NCBI GenBank assembly: GCA_017311185.1
Contig: JAESUZ010003110.1
Span: forward strand, 310,001-374,000
DNA length: 64,000 nt
Source of the DNA: Proteles cristata cristata
Taxonomy: Eukaryota; Chordata; Mammalia; Carnivora; Hyaenidae
Direction: 5' to 3'
A program made the translations under genes and the position numbers. Positions 12,583 through 25,890 of this stretch are shown piece by piece (position 1 is the stretch's first letter; every line of letters begins with the position of its first letter). Under the pieces are notes generated by a model. That model had not been told where the DNA came from, did not search any database, and was given only the letters and a program-made list of their open reading frames with translations.

Positions 12583-12790
12583 GGAGCACCTGGGTGGCTC
12601 AGTCTGTTAAGTGTCTGATTTCGGCTCAGGTCATGATCTCATTGTTCCGGAGTAGAAGCCCCACATCGGGCTCTGTGCTGACAGCTCAGAGCCTGGAGCC
12701 TGCCTCAGATTCTGTGTCTCCCTCACTCTCTTTGCCCCTCCCCTACTCATGCTCTGCCTCTCTCTCTCTCTCAAAAATATTTTTTAAAAT
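12583..12790 (+). mobile_element. CAN-SINE
   Basis: The head reads GAGCACCTGGGTGGCTCAG. The flanking duplication AAAGGAACC/AAAGGAGCC is visible. Confidence 0.93.
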
Positions 12791-14475
12791 GAACAAAATA
12801 AAGGAGCCCTTCCTCCTCCTCAATCCCCACCATGCTTTGTCCTCATCACAATACCTTATTTAATAGCACAGTTATTGTTTTATTTATCTAATGTCTGTCT
12901 TGCTCACTAGAACGTAAACTCCACAAGGGGAGGGAAATGTCAAGGTCTTGGCTAGATCCTCAGTTTTTAAAGGGTACTCAGCACTGAGGCGGCCAGGGTA
13001 AGATGGTGGAGTGAAGGACTAGACTCCTCTCGTCCCACAGACACAATGACATACACAGCAAGTAACTCTGCAAGTGACTTGAGGACCCGCAGAAGAGATC
13101 TTCCCAGCCAGTCATAGAGGGAAGGCCACACAGAACAGGGTAGAAGGGCTGAAGACACAGGAACCAAATCCCTGGTGCAATCAGAGGGGACAGACTACAC
13201 ACAGGGCACCCCCAGCTCTGGGGACCTGCACTGAGAAGCGCAGTCTCCCTTCCATTTGTCTGTGAAAACCAGCGGGGCTTACCCTCCAGGAGACCCAGCA
13301 GCTGAGAGGAAACTGAGTCCCCACCCTTAAAGGGCCAGCATACTAAATAACTTTCTAAATAACTCAGCCCTGGATACAGCACAGATACGGCAGTTTCAAG
13401 AGTCTGGAGTATACATGTAGGTTGATTAACCCAGCTTAAAACATGTGCCACAGGGACAGGGATCTGCATGGGCTCTCTCTGGGAGCAAAAGTGCTGGTGG
13501 GTGCCATTTTTCTTGCCGTCACCCAGCCTGTTCCCCTGCAGACCTGCCCCCTCCCTCAATCCCCCACCTCAGCAGGTGCCCCTCCAAAGCAGCTCCTGCC
13601 CCACCACACTTCAGGCAGCCCTGGCCAGGATGAGCACCACTCCAAAGTGACTCCTGCCTGGGGTGGGAGTCAGGGAGCAGATAACCCTACATGCCAGCAT
13701 GCCCACTGTTCCTGGCTGTGCAGGGGGTGAGACCTGCCATTTGTGCGTCTGCACTGTGGCAGAGTAGTTAACTACGGGCTGCTGGGTTGAATGCCAGCCT
13801 CAGCAACCAATAAGCCCACAGTAGCGACAGCTGGACCTTCCAACAGCCTGCAGAGCAAACTCCCTCACGGTGCAGCCCACAGCAGGTGAAGTGGGTCATA
13901 GCTGTCAGCTGGGCTAAAGGCTCGCCCATGAAAAACATGCCCACACAATAGCGTCTCAGCCAAAACAACTTGTGCATGCAACCCACTGAGGACACTGTGG
14001 AGTGCCTGATTCTGGTGACCACCAGGGGGCACTGTGCTACAAGGCAACACCGTACCTCTTCACACAAGGCCACCACTTTCAAAAGCAGGGAACACAGCTG
14101 ACCTACCTAATAGATTCAGAGTTAGACAAAATGAGGTAACAGAGGAGTATGTCCCAAATGGGAAAAAAAAAAAAAAAAAAAACCAGGACAAAATCACAGA
14201 GATAAGCAATATGGTAGATAAACACCTCAGAGTTAATGGTCATAAAAGTAACAGATTTGAGAAAGGAGGGAGCTCAGTAAGAACTTCAACAAAGAGACAG
14301 AAAATATAAAAAAAAATAAACAGCCAGACCTGAAGAATATGATAACTAAAAAGAAAAATGCACTAGAGGGAATCAAAAGTAGATTAGAGAATGCAGAAAA
14401 ACAGATCAGCCATCTGGAGGACAGAGTAAAGAAGAGCAGCCAAGCTGAGGAACAACAACAAAAGAAGGATTTAAA

Positions 14476-15020
14476 GCATCACTATCAACAATATCCAAAG
14501 TACAGAAAGAGCCCACATGTCCAGACAGACGAATGGATAGAGAACATGTGGTGTGTGTGTGTGTATACATACATACATACAATGGAATACTACTCGGCAA
14601 TGAAAATGAATGAAATCTTGCCATTTGCAGCAACGTGGATGAAACTTGGAGGGTATTATGCTAAGTGACATAAGTCAGAGGAAGGCAGATATCCTGTTTT
14701 CACTCATATGTAGAATTTGAGAAACTTAATAGACGGCCATGGGGGAAGGAAGAGAAAAAAAAGTAGTTACAAACTGAGAGGGAGACAAACCATAAGAGAC
14801 TCTCAAATACAGAGAACAAACTGAGGGTTGCTGAAGGAGAGGTGGGTGGGCGGATGGGCTAAATGGGTGATGGGCACTGAGAAGGGTACTTGCTGGGATG
14901 TGCACTTGGTGTCATATGTAAGAGATGAATCATTGGGTTTTACTCCTGAAACCAAGACTACACTGTATGTTAGCTAACTTGAATTTAAATAGAATTAAAA
15001 AATAATAAATTAAAAATTTT
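14476..15020 (+). mobile_element. 5'-truncated L1 3' end inserted in ORF1 of the larger L1
   Basis: This contains the usual L1 end: AATGGAATACTACTCGGCAA, then GAAATCTTGCCATTTGCAGC, GACATAAGTCAGAGGAAGGC and an A-rich tail. It is bounded by a near-perfect duplication, AAAGAAGGATTTAAA at 14461 and AAAGAATGATTTTAAA at 15021. ORF1 text of the host L1 continues after it. A TG/TACA microsatellite (14551-14580) lies inside. Confidence 0.75.
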
Positions 15021-15432
15021 AAAGAATGATTTTAAAAACTGAGAACAGATTAAAAGAACTCTGTGAAACCATCAAGCATAAAATATTTGCATTCTAGGGA
15101 TCCCAGAAAGAGGAGAGAGAAGGGGGCACACAACTTTATTTGAAGAGATATTAGCTTAAAACTTTCCTATTCTGCAGAAAGAAATAGACATCCAAACCCA
15201 GGAAGCACGGAGCACCCCCAACAAGATGAAGCCGAGGAGAACTGCATTAAGACACATAATAAATGATAAAAATTAAAAACAGAATCGTAAGAGCAGCAAA
15301 AGTAGCATAACAGCTACATAATAAGAGAACTCCCAGAAGGTTATCAGCTAATCTTACAGCAAAAACTTTGCAGGCCAAGTGGGAGTGCCATGAAATATTT
15401 GAGTTGCTAGGAGAAATAAAAAACCTACAACC

Positions 15433-15650
15433 GGGGCGCCTGGGTGGCTTAGTCGGTTGAGCGTCCGACTTTCGCTTAGGTCATGATCTCGCGGTTCGTG
15501 GGTTCGAGCCCCGCATCGGGCTCTGTGCTGACTGCCAGCTCAGAGCGTGGAGCCCGTTTCAGTCTGTGACTCCCTCTCTCTCTGACCCTCCCCTGCTCAT
15601 GCTGTCTCTCTCTCTCTCTCTCCTAGAAATAAATAAAAAATATTTAAAGA
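15433..15650 (+). mobile_element. CAN-SINE, young type
   Basis: It is flanked by AAAAAACCTACAACC on both sides, a clean target-site duplication inside L1 ORF1. It carries the GACTGCCAGCTC and TTCGCTTAGG variants. Confidence 0.97.
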
Positions 15651-18480
15651 AAAAAAAAAACCTACAACCAAGGATACTCTATATGGCAAGATTATCATGC
15701 AGAAATGAAAGAGAGATCAAAAGTTCCCCAAACAAAACTTAAAGCAGTTTATCACTACTAAATCAGCCTTATAAATAAGGTCAAAGGGAATTTTTTTAAT
15801 GAAAAAGAAAAAAAAAGGAGGGCTGTGGGAGGACATAAGTAAAAGAAATTATTAAGAAAAATATTTCACAGGTAAAGGCAAACGTATAGTGGAGAGAGTA
15901 TCTTAACCACTAATAAAGCCAGTGTGGAAGTCAAAACACAAAAGTAGTAAAAGCAATTATATATACAAAAATCAATCAAGGGATACACAAAAAGATACAT
16001 AAAATAATAACATCATACACACACAAAAAATGGAAAGGGTAGTATAAATTCAGTATTTTTAGAACATGTTTGAACATAAGCAACCATTAACATAATATGG
16101 GATGTCACATATGAACCCAATGGTAACCATAAATCAAAAACCTATAAATAGATATGTAAAAATACACTCAAACGAATCCAAGCACAACACTAAAGACAGG
16201 CATCAAACCACAAAGGAAGAAAGTAAAAGAAGAAAGGAACATAGAAGAACTACAAAAAACAACAAAATGGCAAAAAGTTCCTATCAATCATTACTTTAAA
16301 TGTAAATGAGCTCAATGCTACAATCAAAAGACATGGAATAACTGAACAGATTTTTAAAATAACCCATTTATATGCTGCACAAAAAAGACTCATTTAAGTC
16401 CTACAGACACACAGACACTGAAAGTGAATGGGTGGGAAAAGATACCCCATGCAAACAGAAGGGGTGGGGGGGAGACCAGTGTAGCAATACTTACATCAGA
16501 CAAAATAGACTTTAAAACAAAGACTGTAACAAGAGACAAAGAAGAGCAGAACATAGTGATAAAGGGATATAACAATTATAAATATTTATGCACGCAACAC
16601 AGAGGCACCTAAAAATATGAAACAAAAATTAACAGACATAAAGGAAGAAATTGACAGCAAAACAACTATAGGATAGAATTTTATACATCACATATCTGTA
16701 TAGGTCATCCAGGCAGAAAATCAACAAGAAAACAGTGGCTTTGAATAACATATCAGACTAGACGGACTTAGAAGAGATACATAAAGAACATTCCAACCAA
16801 GACAGAATACACACTCCTTTCAAGGCCACATGAAACATTCTCCAGGTCATATATGTTAGACCACAAAACAAGTCTCAATAAATTTAAGATTGAAATCATA
16901 TCAAGTATCTTTCCCAACCAACATAGTATGAAACTAGAAATCAACTGCAAAGAAAAATGCTAGAACAAACAGAAAACACATGGGGTTAAACAACATACTA
17001 AACAAATAATGGGTCAATGAGGCAATTAAAAAAAAAATCAAAACACGAAGACAATGGTCCAAAATCTTTGGGACAGTGAGAGCAGTTCTAAGAGAGAAAT
17101 ATATAGTGATACAGGTCTACCTCAAGCAACAAGAAAAAGCTCCAATAACAAGCTAACCTCACACCTAGGAACTAGAAAAGAATAAAACCCATAGTAGAAG
17201 GAAACAAGAAGGATTAGAGCAGAAACAAATGAAATAAAGACAATAAAATTAGAAAAAAAAAATCAGTGAAGCCATGAGCTAGTTTTTTGTAAAGAGAAAC
17301 AAATTTGATAAGCTTTTAGCCAGCTCCATCAACAAAAAAGGACTCAAATAAAATCAGAAAAAAACGTGTATACACAAATGCAGACATATAAAGAATTATA
17401 AGAGAACATGACAAAAAATTATGTATCAACAAATTGGACAAATTTCTAGAAACATACACTCTTCCAGAACTGAATCAAGAAGGGAAACAGAAAACTTGCA
17501 CAGACTGATTACTAGTAACAAAATGGGATTGGTAATCAAAAACTCCCAACAAACAAAAGTCCAGGTCCATATGGTTTCATAGGTGAGTTCTACAAACACT
17601 TAAAGAGCTAATTCCTATTCTTCTCAAACTATTCCAAGAAACAGAAGAGGAAGAAAAACTTCTAAATTCATTCCCGTCAGGCCAGCACTACTCTGATACC
17701 AAAACCACACAAAGTCGCTGCAAAAAAAGAAAACTATCGGTTAATATCCCTGATGAACATGGATACAAAAAATCAGCACACCATATTCAACAATATATTA
17801 AAAAGATCATTCACCACAACCAATCTGGATTTATTCCAGGATGCAAGAGTGGCTCTAATTTTGCAAATCCATGCGATACATCACATTAACAAGAAGGATA
17901 CAAACGACAAGACCACTTCAACAGATGCAGAAAAAGCTTTTGACAAAATATAACATCTGTTCATGATAATGATATTCTCAAGAAAGTGGACTTAGAGGAA
18001 ATATAACTTAACAAAGGCCACAGATGGAAAAAATCCACATCTTAATATCATACTCAATGGTGAAAAACTGCAAGTTTTTCCTCTAAGATCAGGAACTAGA
18101 CAAGGATGTCCACTCTCCCTACTTTCATTCAATAGTGAACTGTAAGACCTAGCTGCAGCAATGAGACAAGAAGAAGAAATAAAAGCCATCCAAACTGGTA
18201 AGAAGTAAAATTGTCACTACTGAGGGCAGATGACATGATCACACATAGAAAACTCTAAAGACCCCAATAAAAAAAAACTGTCAAAACAAATTCAGTAAAG
18301 TTGCCAGATACAAAATTAATATACAGAAATCTCTTACATTTCTATACACTAACAACAAAGTAACAGAAAGAGGAACTTAAAAAACAATCCCATTTACTTT
18401 TGTACAACACACACACACATAACCTAGGAATAAATTTAACCAAGAAGGTCAAAGACCTACAGTCTGAAAACTCTAAGACA

Positions 18481-18521
18481 CTGAAGTTGAAGAAATTGAA
18501 GAAATTGAAGAAATTGAAGAC
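18481..18521 (+). repeat. 12-bp tandem repeat in L1
   Basis: Three to four copies of GAAGAAATTGAA occur within the ORF2 relic of the long L1, a local expansion. Confidence 0.8.
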
Positions 18522-18816
18522 AACAAGCATGGAAAGATATACCATGCTTACGGATTGCAAAAATTAATGTTATTAAAATGTCCCACTACCCAAAGCAATC
18601 TACAGATTCAATGCAATCCCTATCAAAATACCCATACCATTTTTCACAGAAGTAGAATAATCCCAAAATTTGTATGAAACCACAAAAGACCTTGAACAGC
18701 CAGAACAATCTTGAAAGAGAAGAAAGCTGGAGGTAGCACAATCTCAGATTTAAAGATATACTGCTAAGCTATACTAATCAAAATAGTTTAGTACTATCAC
18801 AAAAAAATAACAGATC

Positions 18817-19030
18817 AGGGGCGCCTGGGTGGCTCAGTTGGTTAAGCATCTGACTCTGGCTCAGGTCATGATCTCACGGTTCCTGAGTTTGAGCACCGTG
18901 TCGGGCTCTATGCAGACAGCTCAGAGCCTGAAGCACGCTTCACGTTCTGTGTCTCCTTCTGTCTCTGCTTCTTCCCCCTCAGACTCTGCCTCTCTCTCTC
19001 TCAAAAATAAACAATAAAAAATAAATAAAA
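18817..19030 (+). mobile_element. CAN-SINE
   Basis: Full-length copy of the GACAGCTCAGAG form inserted in ORF2 of the long L1. Confidence 0.95.
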
Positions 19031-20465
19031 CAAAAGATCAATGGAACAGGACTGAGTATAGAAATAAGCCCACAATCCTATGGTCATATGAAGCAAAAAT
19101 ATACAAGAGGGAAAAGACAGTCCTTTCAAAAACTAGTATTGGGATAGTTTACATGCAAAAGAATGGAACTTGAGCACTTTCTTCCATCATCACAAAAGTA
19201 AAACTTAAAATGAATTAAAGACATAAATGGGAGACCTGAAACCGTACAACTCCTAAAAGAAATCAAGGGCAGTCATCTCTTGGACATCAGCCTTAGCAAA
19301 ATACTTACGGATAAGTCTCCTCAGGCAAGTGAAACAAAAGCAAAAACATGAGGACTACACCAAAAGAAAAAGCTTTTGCACAGGACAGGAAATGAACACT
19401 AAAACAAAAAGGCAGACTACTGAATGGGAGAAGATATTTGCAAATGACACAATCAGTAATGGGTTAATATCCAAAATATATCAAGAACTTATATAACTCA
19501 ACACCAAAAAAAGAAAAAAAATCAAATTAAAACATTAACAGAACACTTCAACATACATGTTTCCATAGAAGACATTCAGGTGGCCAAGAGACACAGGAAA
19601 AGATGCTCAACATCACTCACCATCAGGAAAATGCAAACCAGAATCATAAAGAGACACCACCTTACACCTGTCAGAGTGGCTAGCATCCAGAAGACAAGAA
19701 ATAATAAGTGTTGGTGAGAATGTAGAGAAAAGGGAATCCTCAGGCAGTGTCGGTGGGAACACAAACTGGTACAACCACTGTGGAAAATGAACAGAGGTTC
19801 CTCAAAAAATTAAAAAGAATACCATATGATCCAGGTATCCTGATGGATCCCAAAGAAAACACCCCCCCAAAAAAAAGAAACACTAATTTGAAAAGATACA
19901 TGATCCTTATGTTTACTGTCACATTGTTTACAACAGCCAAGATAAGGAACCAGCCCAAGTGTCCAATGATAGATGAGTGGATACAGAAGATGCGGTTTAT
20001 ATATCCACAATGGAATATTACTTAGCCATAAAAAAAAAAGAGAGATCTTGCCATTTCCAACAACATGGATGGAACTAGAGTGTATTGTGCTAAGTGAAAT
20101 AGGTTAGAGAAAAATAAATACCATCTGATTTCACTTATATTTGGAATCTAAACAAAATAGACCAAAAAAAAAAAAAAAGACTCTTAAATACAGTAAATAC
20201 AGAGAACAGATGGTTGTCAGAGGGGACTGGGGTGGAATGGAATGGACAAAGGTGATTAGGAGGTATAAACTTCCAGTTATAGAGTAAGAGAGTCAGGGAG
20301 ATGAAAAGCACAGCACAGGGAATCTAGTGGATAATATTGTAATGACCTTGTGTGAGGGCAGAGGGTGGCTATATTTACAGTGAAGTCACTATGCCGTATG
20401 CCTGACTCTCTAGCGTAACATTCTGTGTCATCCATACTTCATAAGTAAACAGCACAATCAAAATC

Positions 20466-22557
20466 TTCGGAAAATATATTAAGTAAAACTAAACTTTATT
20501 CATAAAATTGTCATTTTCTCACTATCAACTAAATAAGATCTAATTTAATTCTCCACAACTATGGAGGTATGCCCTCACTTTTATGTAGTAGAAGCTATAT
20601 ATTTTCAGAGAAAAAAATCCCAAAGCACGAACCATTCTCCCACCTAATTTTAGAACCACTTTTATCAATGATCTGTAACAGTGCATTTCCGAGGGGCTTT
20701 CAGGAGATCAGTATTTAAAAGCATTTGTCACACTTTTCTCAAAAACCAGTGTTAATCATAGGAAACACCTATATTCTTCAAACTTAAACTAGATTTGGGT
20801 TTTATTTCAACTGAAATTAGTTTTTAAATTTTTGAGGCTTTATCTGAAACTCAAATAATTTTAAAACTCGTACCTGTCCCCACACATCTTCAGAAAGCCA
20901 GTGTCTGATCAAAGACTTTATAGCTAAAGGTCACACAAAAACAGTTTCAGAATCTCAAAACTGGACAAACAAAATTTCAAATAACCGAAGCATTCACAAC
21001 ATTCTGAGAACCACCTGGAAAGACTGTACAAGATCAAGAAGGGAACGAAACACATGGACAACGCACCTTGCTTTGATGCTCTGATCATTAACCCATCACA
21101 CAATTTCACCTGAGCTAAACCACAGCAAGTCTTTTTGCCTATCTTCCAATTCCTTTCATTTATAGCTGTCAAAAAAAAAAAAAAAAAAGAATTATTTGGG
21201 TAGTATACAATGTAACTTCTCTCTTTCTCCTCTCTTCCAGGAGCACTTTGGACAGATGTCCCACACACAAATACACCAGTGATTCCCAAACTCCAATCTG
21301 GGAACCGATACAGGGCCGGGATGAAAACGGGGTGCTTTTTAATCAATCTGAAGTGCAATGAAAATAAGGACAGAACTGGATTTTTCACAAAGCTAAATGT
21401 ATTCCACTTAAAGTACCTGTCCCTTATCCTGAGAGTACATACCTTTGTTATATTTTAAAATGACGTTTCTTTTATGAAATGATGGATGATAGAAGATGGT
21501 ATTTTTAACATACTTATCTGGCAAAATAAAAGTTGGCAATCTCTAGAGAGAGTTAAGAATAACAATATTTTTGCTGTTTATAAAACCATAACTGTGGAAA
21601 ACAAATACTGACAGTCTGAGGGGGAAAAAAAAAAACAAGGTTTCCTAGTACCAGCAGGCCCTGAAGCATGTAATGCCATTTCTGGAGCATGTAATGCCAG
21701 ACATTTCTGGAAGCTTCTATTTAACACATAGCTCAAACAGGAGCTCCCTTTGTCCCTATTCCCTTCTAGGGATGGCTAGGAATTCCCTTCACCATGTCTC
21801 CAAATTTTGTCCTACTTTTCTTCTGAAATTGCTTTCTACTAGTTGTTAAATGTGAACATAAAATGATGGGGCTATCCTATCGACATATCTCACAAAGCAC
21901 GCTAAAGACAGAATAAAGTAGAAGGTAGAATAAAGTACTTTAGAGCCCCGAAAAGAGTACAGATGAGTGTAGAAGAAAAATGAATGACCTGGGCAGAAAA
22001 AGTTCAACCAAGGGAGAATCCAAGTATTTACTGGATACAGTTTCTAATTTAACAGTGAATTCTACTGCCCAGGAGAGAGAGCTGAGGAGGCAGAATGAAA
22101 GGTGGAAAAGGTTTCCCACAGAAGCAAAACAGGCCTGGATGCCAGGGCAGCCTCCATGATTGCACAGGACGTCCAGCGAGCTCAGAAAGCAGAAGCGTCT
22201 CTCCCCCACCTCGTGTGGCGGGAAGACGGCTGCATGCTCCTAAAGGGTATTTGTTAAATTTCCTTTGTCTGCAAATAACAACAGCCTTCCCTTCTAGCAC
22301 TTGGAGGCAGACCTAAGAGAAACCAGCTCCCTAAACTGTCCACTTCCTGGCATTTCAAATCAGGAAACAAGTTGTTCTTCCCAAGGGCACAAGCAAGTGT
22401 CCCCAAGTTCAGCTCCTCCAGGCCGGTTTTCATTTACACATTCGTCCTAAGACAGGATCATTCTGAAAATGGGTTGTGTCAACGTGGGTGTGTAGTTAAA
22501 TATACCTAAAATTTACCATTTTTGCCACAAGTGTAGAGAGTTCAGTGCTATTAAGTA
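20466..22557. other. Unique non-coding stretch
   Basis: AT-rich sequence without a recognised repeat family, apart from an A-run at 21172-21188 and a small local duplication of GCATGTAATGCCA at about 21666-21702. The 154-codon minus frame at 20924-21388 crosses the A-run (as poly-Phe) and has no recognisable domain. Confidence 0.6.
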
Positions 22558-22652
22558 TAGCTGACCCTTGAACAACACATGTCCACTTATACTGAAATGA
22601 ATATGCTGGAAAACTTTGGGAGATTTGTGACAATTTAAAATAACTCACAGGA

Positions 22653-22861
22653 GGGGCGCCTGGGTGGCTTAGTCGGTTAAGCGTCCGACTTTCGCTTAGG
22701 TCATGATCTCGCGGCTCGTGGGTTCGAGCCCCGCGTCGGGCTCTGTGCTGACTGCCAGCTCAGAGCCTGGAGCCTGTTTCAGTCTGTGACTCCCTCTCTC
22801 TCTGACCCTCCCCTGCTCACGCTGTCTCTCTCTCTCTCTCCTAGAAATAAAAAAATAAATA
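22653..22861 (+). mobile_element. CAN-SINE, young type
   Basis: It is flanked by AAAATAACTCACAGG on both sides and splits the non-autonomous Tigger copy. Its sequence is nearly identical to the copies at 7233 and 54454. Confidence 0.97.
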
Positions 22862-22921
22862 AAATAAAATAACTCACAGGTGAACTGCATGGCCTAGAAA
22901 TATGAAAAAAAAATTAAGAAA

Positions 22922-23152
22922 GCGGTGCCTGGGTGGCTCAGTTGGTTAAGCGTCCAACTTCAGCTCAGGTCATGATCTCCTGGTTCATGGGTTTGAGCTC
23001 CGCGTCGGGCTCTGTGCTGACAGCCAGATCAGAGCCTGGAGCCTTTTTCAGATTCTGTGTCTCCCTCTCTCTCTGACTCTCCCTTGCTTACGCTGCCTTT
23101 CTCTCTGTCTCTCTCTCAGAAAGAAATAAAACATTTAAAAAAATTTTTTTTA
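22922..23152 (+). mobile_element. CAN-SINE
   Basis: The second SINE in the same Tigger copy, head GGTGCCTGGGTGGCTCAG, with GACAGCCAGATC. The A-rich flank AATTAAGAAA/AATTTAAGAAA suggests its duplication. Confidence 0.93.
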
Positions 23153-23934
23153 AGAAAAATTTAAGAAAAACTTAGGTATGTCACAAATGCATAAAATATA
23201 CGTAAGGTTTTCATCATTTAAAATACATAAAATATATACAAATTCATTATAAAAAGTTAAACTTTATCAAAACTTACACACATAGGTTGGACAGAGCACC
23301 ATGGTTGTACGAATGTATTAAATCATAATTGCATAAAACTGCACTACTGTACTAATTTCGCAGCCATCTTTGCCATCGCGGTGAGCTCAAGTGTTGCGAG
23401 TATCCACCTAGAATGCTGTGTGCTGCTCATCACCCCTGCAGGAGTATTACTGCAGCGAAGCGATCTCTAGAAATTCTATTCGTAAAGTTGTGGGGCAGTA
23501 AAGAGTTCTGTGCAGATTCTGGCTGTGCCGGGGTTGGGGGAGGAGGGGGATTGGTGCCCCTGAGCCCTGTGTTGTTCGAGGGTCAACTGTACAGTCATAC
23601 TGTTATGCAGCCGAAACTGTGCAACTTCTCGTGGGTCCCCAAAGATTCTACAGGCTGTTGACGGAAGCATTCCATTTGCACAAGAACGTGTTTTTGCTCC
23701 ACACACCCCAGCCTTCCCATTTTCAAGGGCTTATTCCTAAACGAGAAACTCTTGTTTTCTGTACCATGGAACACCAGTGGTATTACCAACCCATGTGCAA
23801 AACCAAACGGGTTAAATTATCCTGGAGGCCAAGTCAAGACTGAGGTCAGATGCACTCCACATGACAGGTCAGTTATGAAAGCAGCTGTTGTATCTGCCTG
23901 CATTCTAGCAGAATGAAGATTTGTAAATCCCTTC

Positions 23935-24065
23935 TTTTTGGCAGCCTTTTAAACATATACATATCAACAACTTTATTGAGATCTCTGACACTCAACAATT
24001 GTATTTTAAGGGGTACATCTTAGTATTTTCATATATACGTATACATTGTGAAAAAAACACCATCA
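23935..24065 (-). mobile_element. Possible old LINE 3' fragment
   Basis: The text AACTTTATTGAGATCTCTGA and TTGTATTTTAAGGGGTACA resembles the reverse complement of an old L1 3' end. It is short and tentative. Confidence 0.4.
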
Positions 24066-25749
24066 AGCTAAATAAATAGCCATACACAGTTACCCTTGTG
24101 TGTGTTGAGGAGATTGAAGATCTGTCCTCTTAGAAAATTTCAAGTATTCCTCTACTCAGTACAAAATACTCAACTAGGGAGAAACTCTTCATTTACTTTA
24201 CCACCATGGCAATGGTATAAATCAGGAGCCACATAAAACTAAAAGGCTTTGTTCACACAACCAAAACTCAATACTCACAACACACGTACGGCACACATCA
24301 CAGTATACAGCATCAGTTTTTGCCTCATCAAAACAGCTTTGGTTTCATCCGTCTGCTACAAATGGCGTATCCGAACAACCAATTTTCCACTGTCCCTGCT
24401 GCTTATTAATTTTTCAAGATGCAAACACCCGACCGCACCTAAGACTTCCGTGCACTATCACAAGGCAATCCATATGTCAAAAGGTATGGAATGACAAAGT
24501 TGCACTTGAACATTACAATGAGCTACTCTTTATTTTTTTCTTTTAGGCTTACATATCTGAGAACACCACTTCTGCCAAAGGACACTATCAATTTCCCTAT
24601 GAATTTGTTGGCTGGTTTATTGATAGAGATCTATTGTTTTGTAAATGAGGAAGCACAGGTGACTCAGGCACCATTCTTCCTCCACCTGCCACACCTTGGG
24701 CTCCGGTCTTATCTCCTAAGGCTAAGCCACTGGGGGGAAAAAAGGTGTCTTTCTTACCCATACACTCCCTCTAATGGCAAGATTACCATGAGCACTCAAG
24801 GAATGTTGACTGGAGACTATCATCACTGTACTAACTCATCCACCTTAGGAGTTTAATGTAGGGGATATATACCTGAATAATCCTAAGAATATCGCTTGCA
24901 GGGTGATTATAGCACAGTCAGAGGAACCACCAAATGAAAAGCCCTCAGGAGCACCGAGCAGCAAACTGCTAAACAAACACACTGATCATTCTTAAGGCTG
25001 TAGTTATATTTAAACCAATTTGCATGGCAGTTCATTTCACAGATATTACTTCAAAGCTTCAGGAATCCCCTGTGAAATCAGTTACCAGCACTACAAATTT
25101 AAATTTTTTTCCCCTAAAGCCGACTAATAAATAATGAACTAATCGCTGAACCATCACGCAGACCTGCATCAGACCAGATTTGCTCATCTCACAGGCTGCC
25201 AATTATTTTGCTAACACTTAACATGTACTCGCTCCATTAGGAGACACTGCGACATTATGGAGATACAGAACAGAGGATTCACTCAGTGAGCAGGGTTCAT
25301 TTATGTGATGGAAGATTTTAAATGAACACCAGGAGTTAAAATTCTTAAGAAAGCCAAACAGTAGGGCTCAGGCCGTTAGCCTGCTTCCTATGAACCTTGC
25401 TCAAGCCCGGTGTTTACATACCTTCTCTTGCGCTACAATTCATAACACTGCTGAGAGCCGAGTGAGGACAAATCTTGCCAAACTTCAGCCGGAACGCGAA
25501 GATGAGGCAAGGTCACAGTGGTAGTGAGGCAATCTTCAGCAGCATATAGTCAGCCATAGGTCATCTGGGTGCACACCGATGTAAAGTGAAGCCCCAGCCA
25601 CCACAGCTCCTCAGTCACAGCACCACTTCCCAGGGCTCTTGGACTCAACGGTCCATCTTCACTCTCTCTGCCTTAGCTATCACACCACGGTCTGTGCACC
25701 GAGCCCCGTGCCCAGAACAATAAGAGAAGGATTTCATTCTAAAGTTATT

Positions 25750-25890
25750 CTTTGAGTTAGGTACCATCGTTCTCATTTTATAAATAAAAAAATTAAGGCT
25801 TAGAGAAATGAGCCTGGCAGAGCCACTCAGGGCGAAGCCAGAGTTTCATTCAAGAACCCTGTCTTCAACTATCATACGATCCTGTCTTCT
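25750..25890 (-). mobile_element. MIR fragment
   Basis: TCTCATTTTATAAATAAAAA followed by TTAAGGCTTAGAGAAATGAG is the MIR core read backwards (cf. CATTTTACAGATGAGGAAAC). Confidence 0.6.

Larger units (their letters stand above)
12985..20465 (+). mobile_element. Long, decayed L1 with recognisable 5' UTR
   Basis: The left end (GGCGGCCAGGGTAAGATGG at about 12988) and the GC-richer 1.1 kb after it look like a carnivore L1 5' UTR. ORF1 relics lie at 14170-15800 (LEGIKSRLENAEKQISHLED and a later CTD ending near 15720). The ORF2 endonuclease relic is near 16310-16610 (GETSVAILTSDKIDFKTKT). RT relics occur near 17400-18200 ([12 protein letters not shown]), and the 3' part runs to about 20465. It is interrupted by an L1 3' end (14476-15020) and SINEs (15433, 18817). 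Many stops; not mobile. Confidence 0.7.
22558..23596 (+). mobile_element. Non-autonomous Tigger relative, split by two SINEs
   Basis: The left end reads CTGACCCTTGAACAACACA (from 22562) and the right end TGTTGTTCGAGGGTCAACTG (to about 23591), forming inverted terminal repeats. Shared internal words with the 1.3-4.3 kb copy include GGAGATTTG, CCTAGAAATAT and AATGCATAAAAT. It lacks any transposase frame. SINEs at 22653-22861 and 22922-23152 sit inside. Without them the element is about 0.6 kb. It resembles the MER44/Tigger7 group, but the subfamily name is from memory. Confidence 0.75.

Noticed and set aside
12978..13730. Long overlapping frames on both strands (193 and 95 codons)
   Set aside because: They lie in the GC-richer L1 5' UTR; opposite-strand overlap and lack of domains indicate no host gene.
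20924..21388. Long minus-strand frame of 154 codons
   Set aside because: It crosses a poly(A) run read as poly-Phe, shows no known domain and lies in unique AT-rich sequence. Chance frame.
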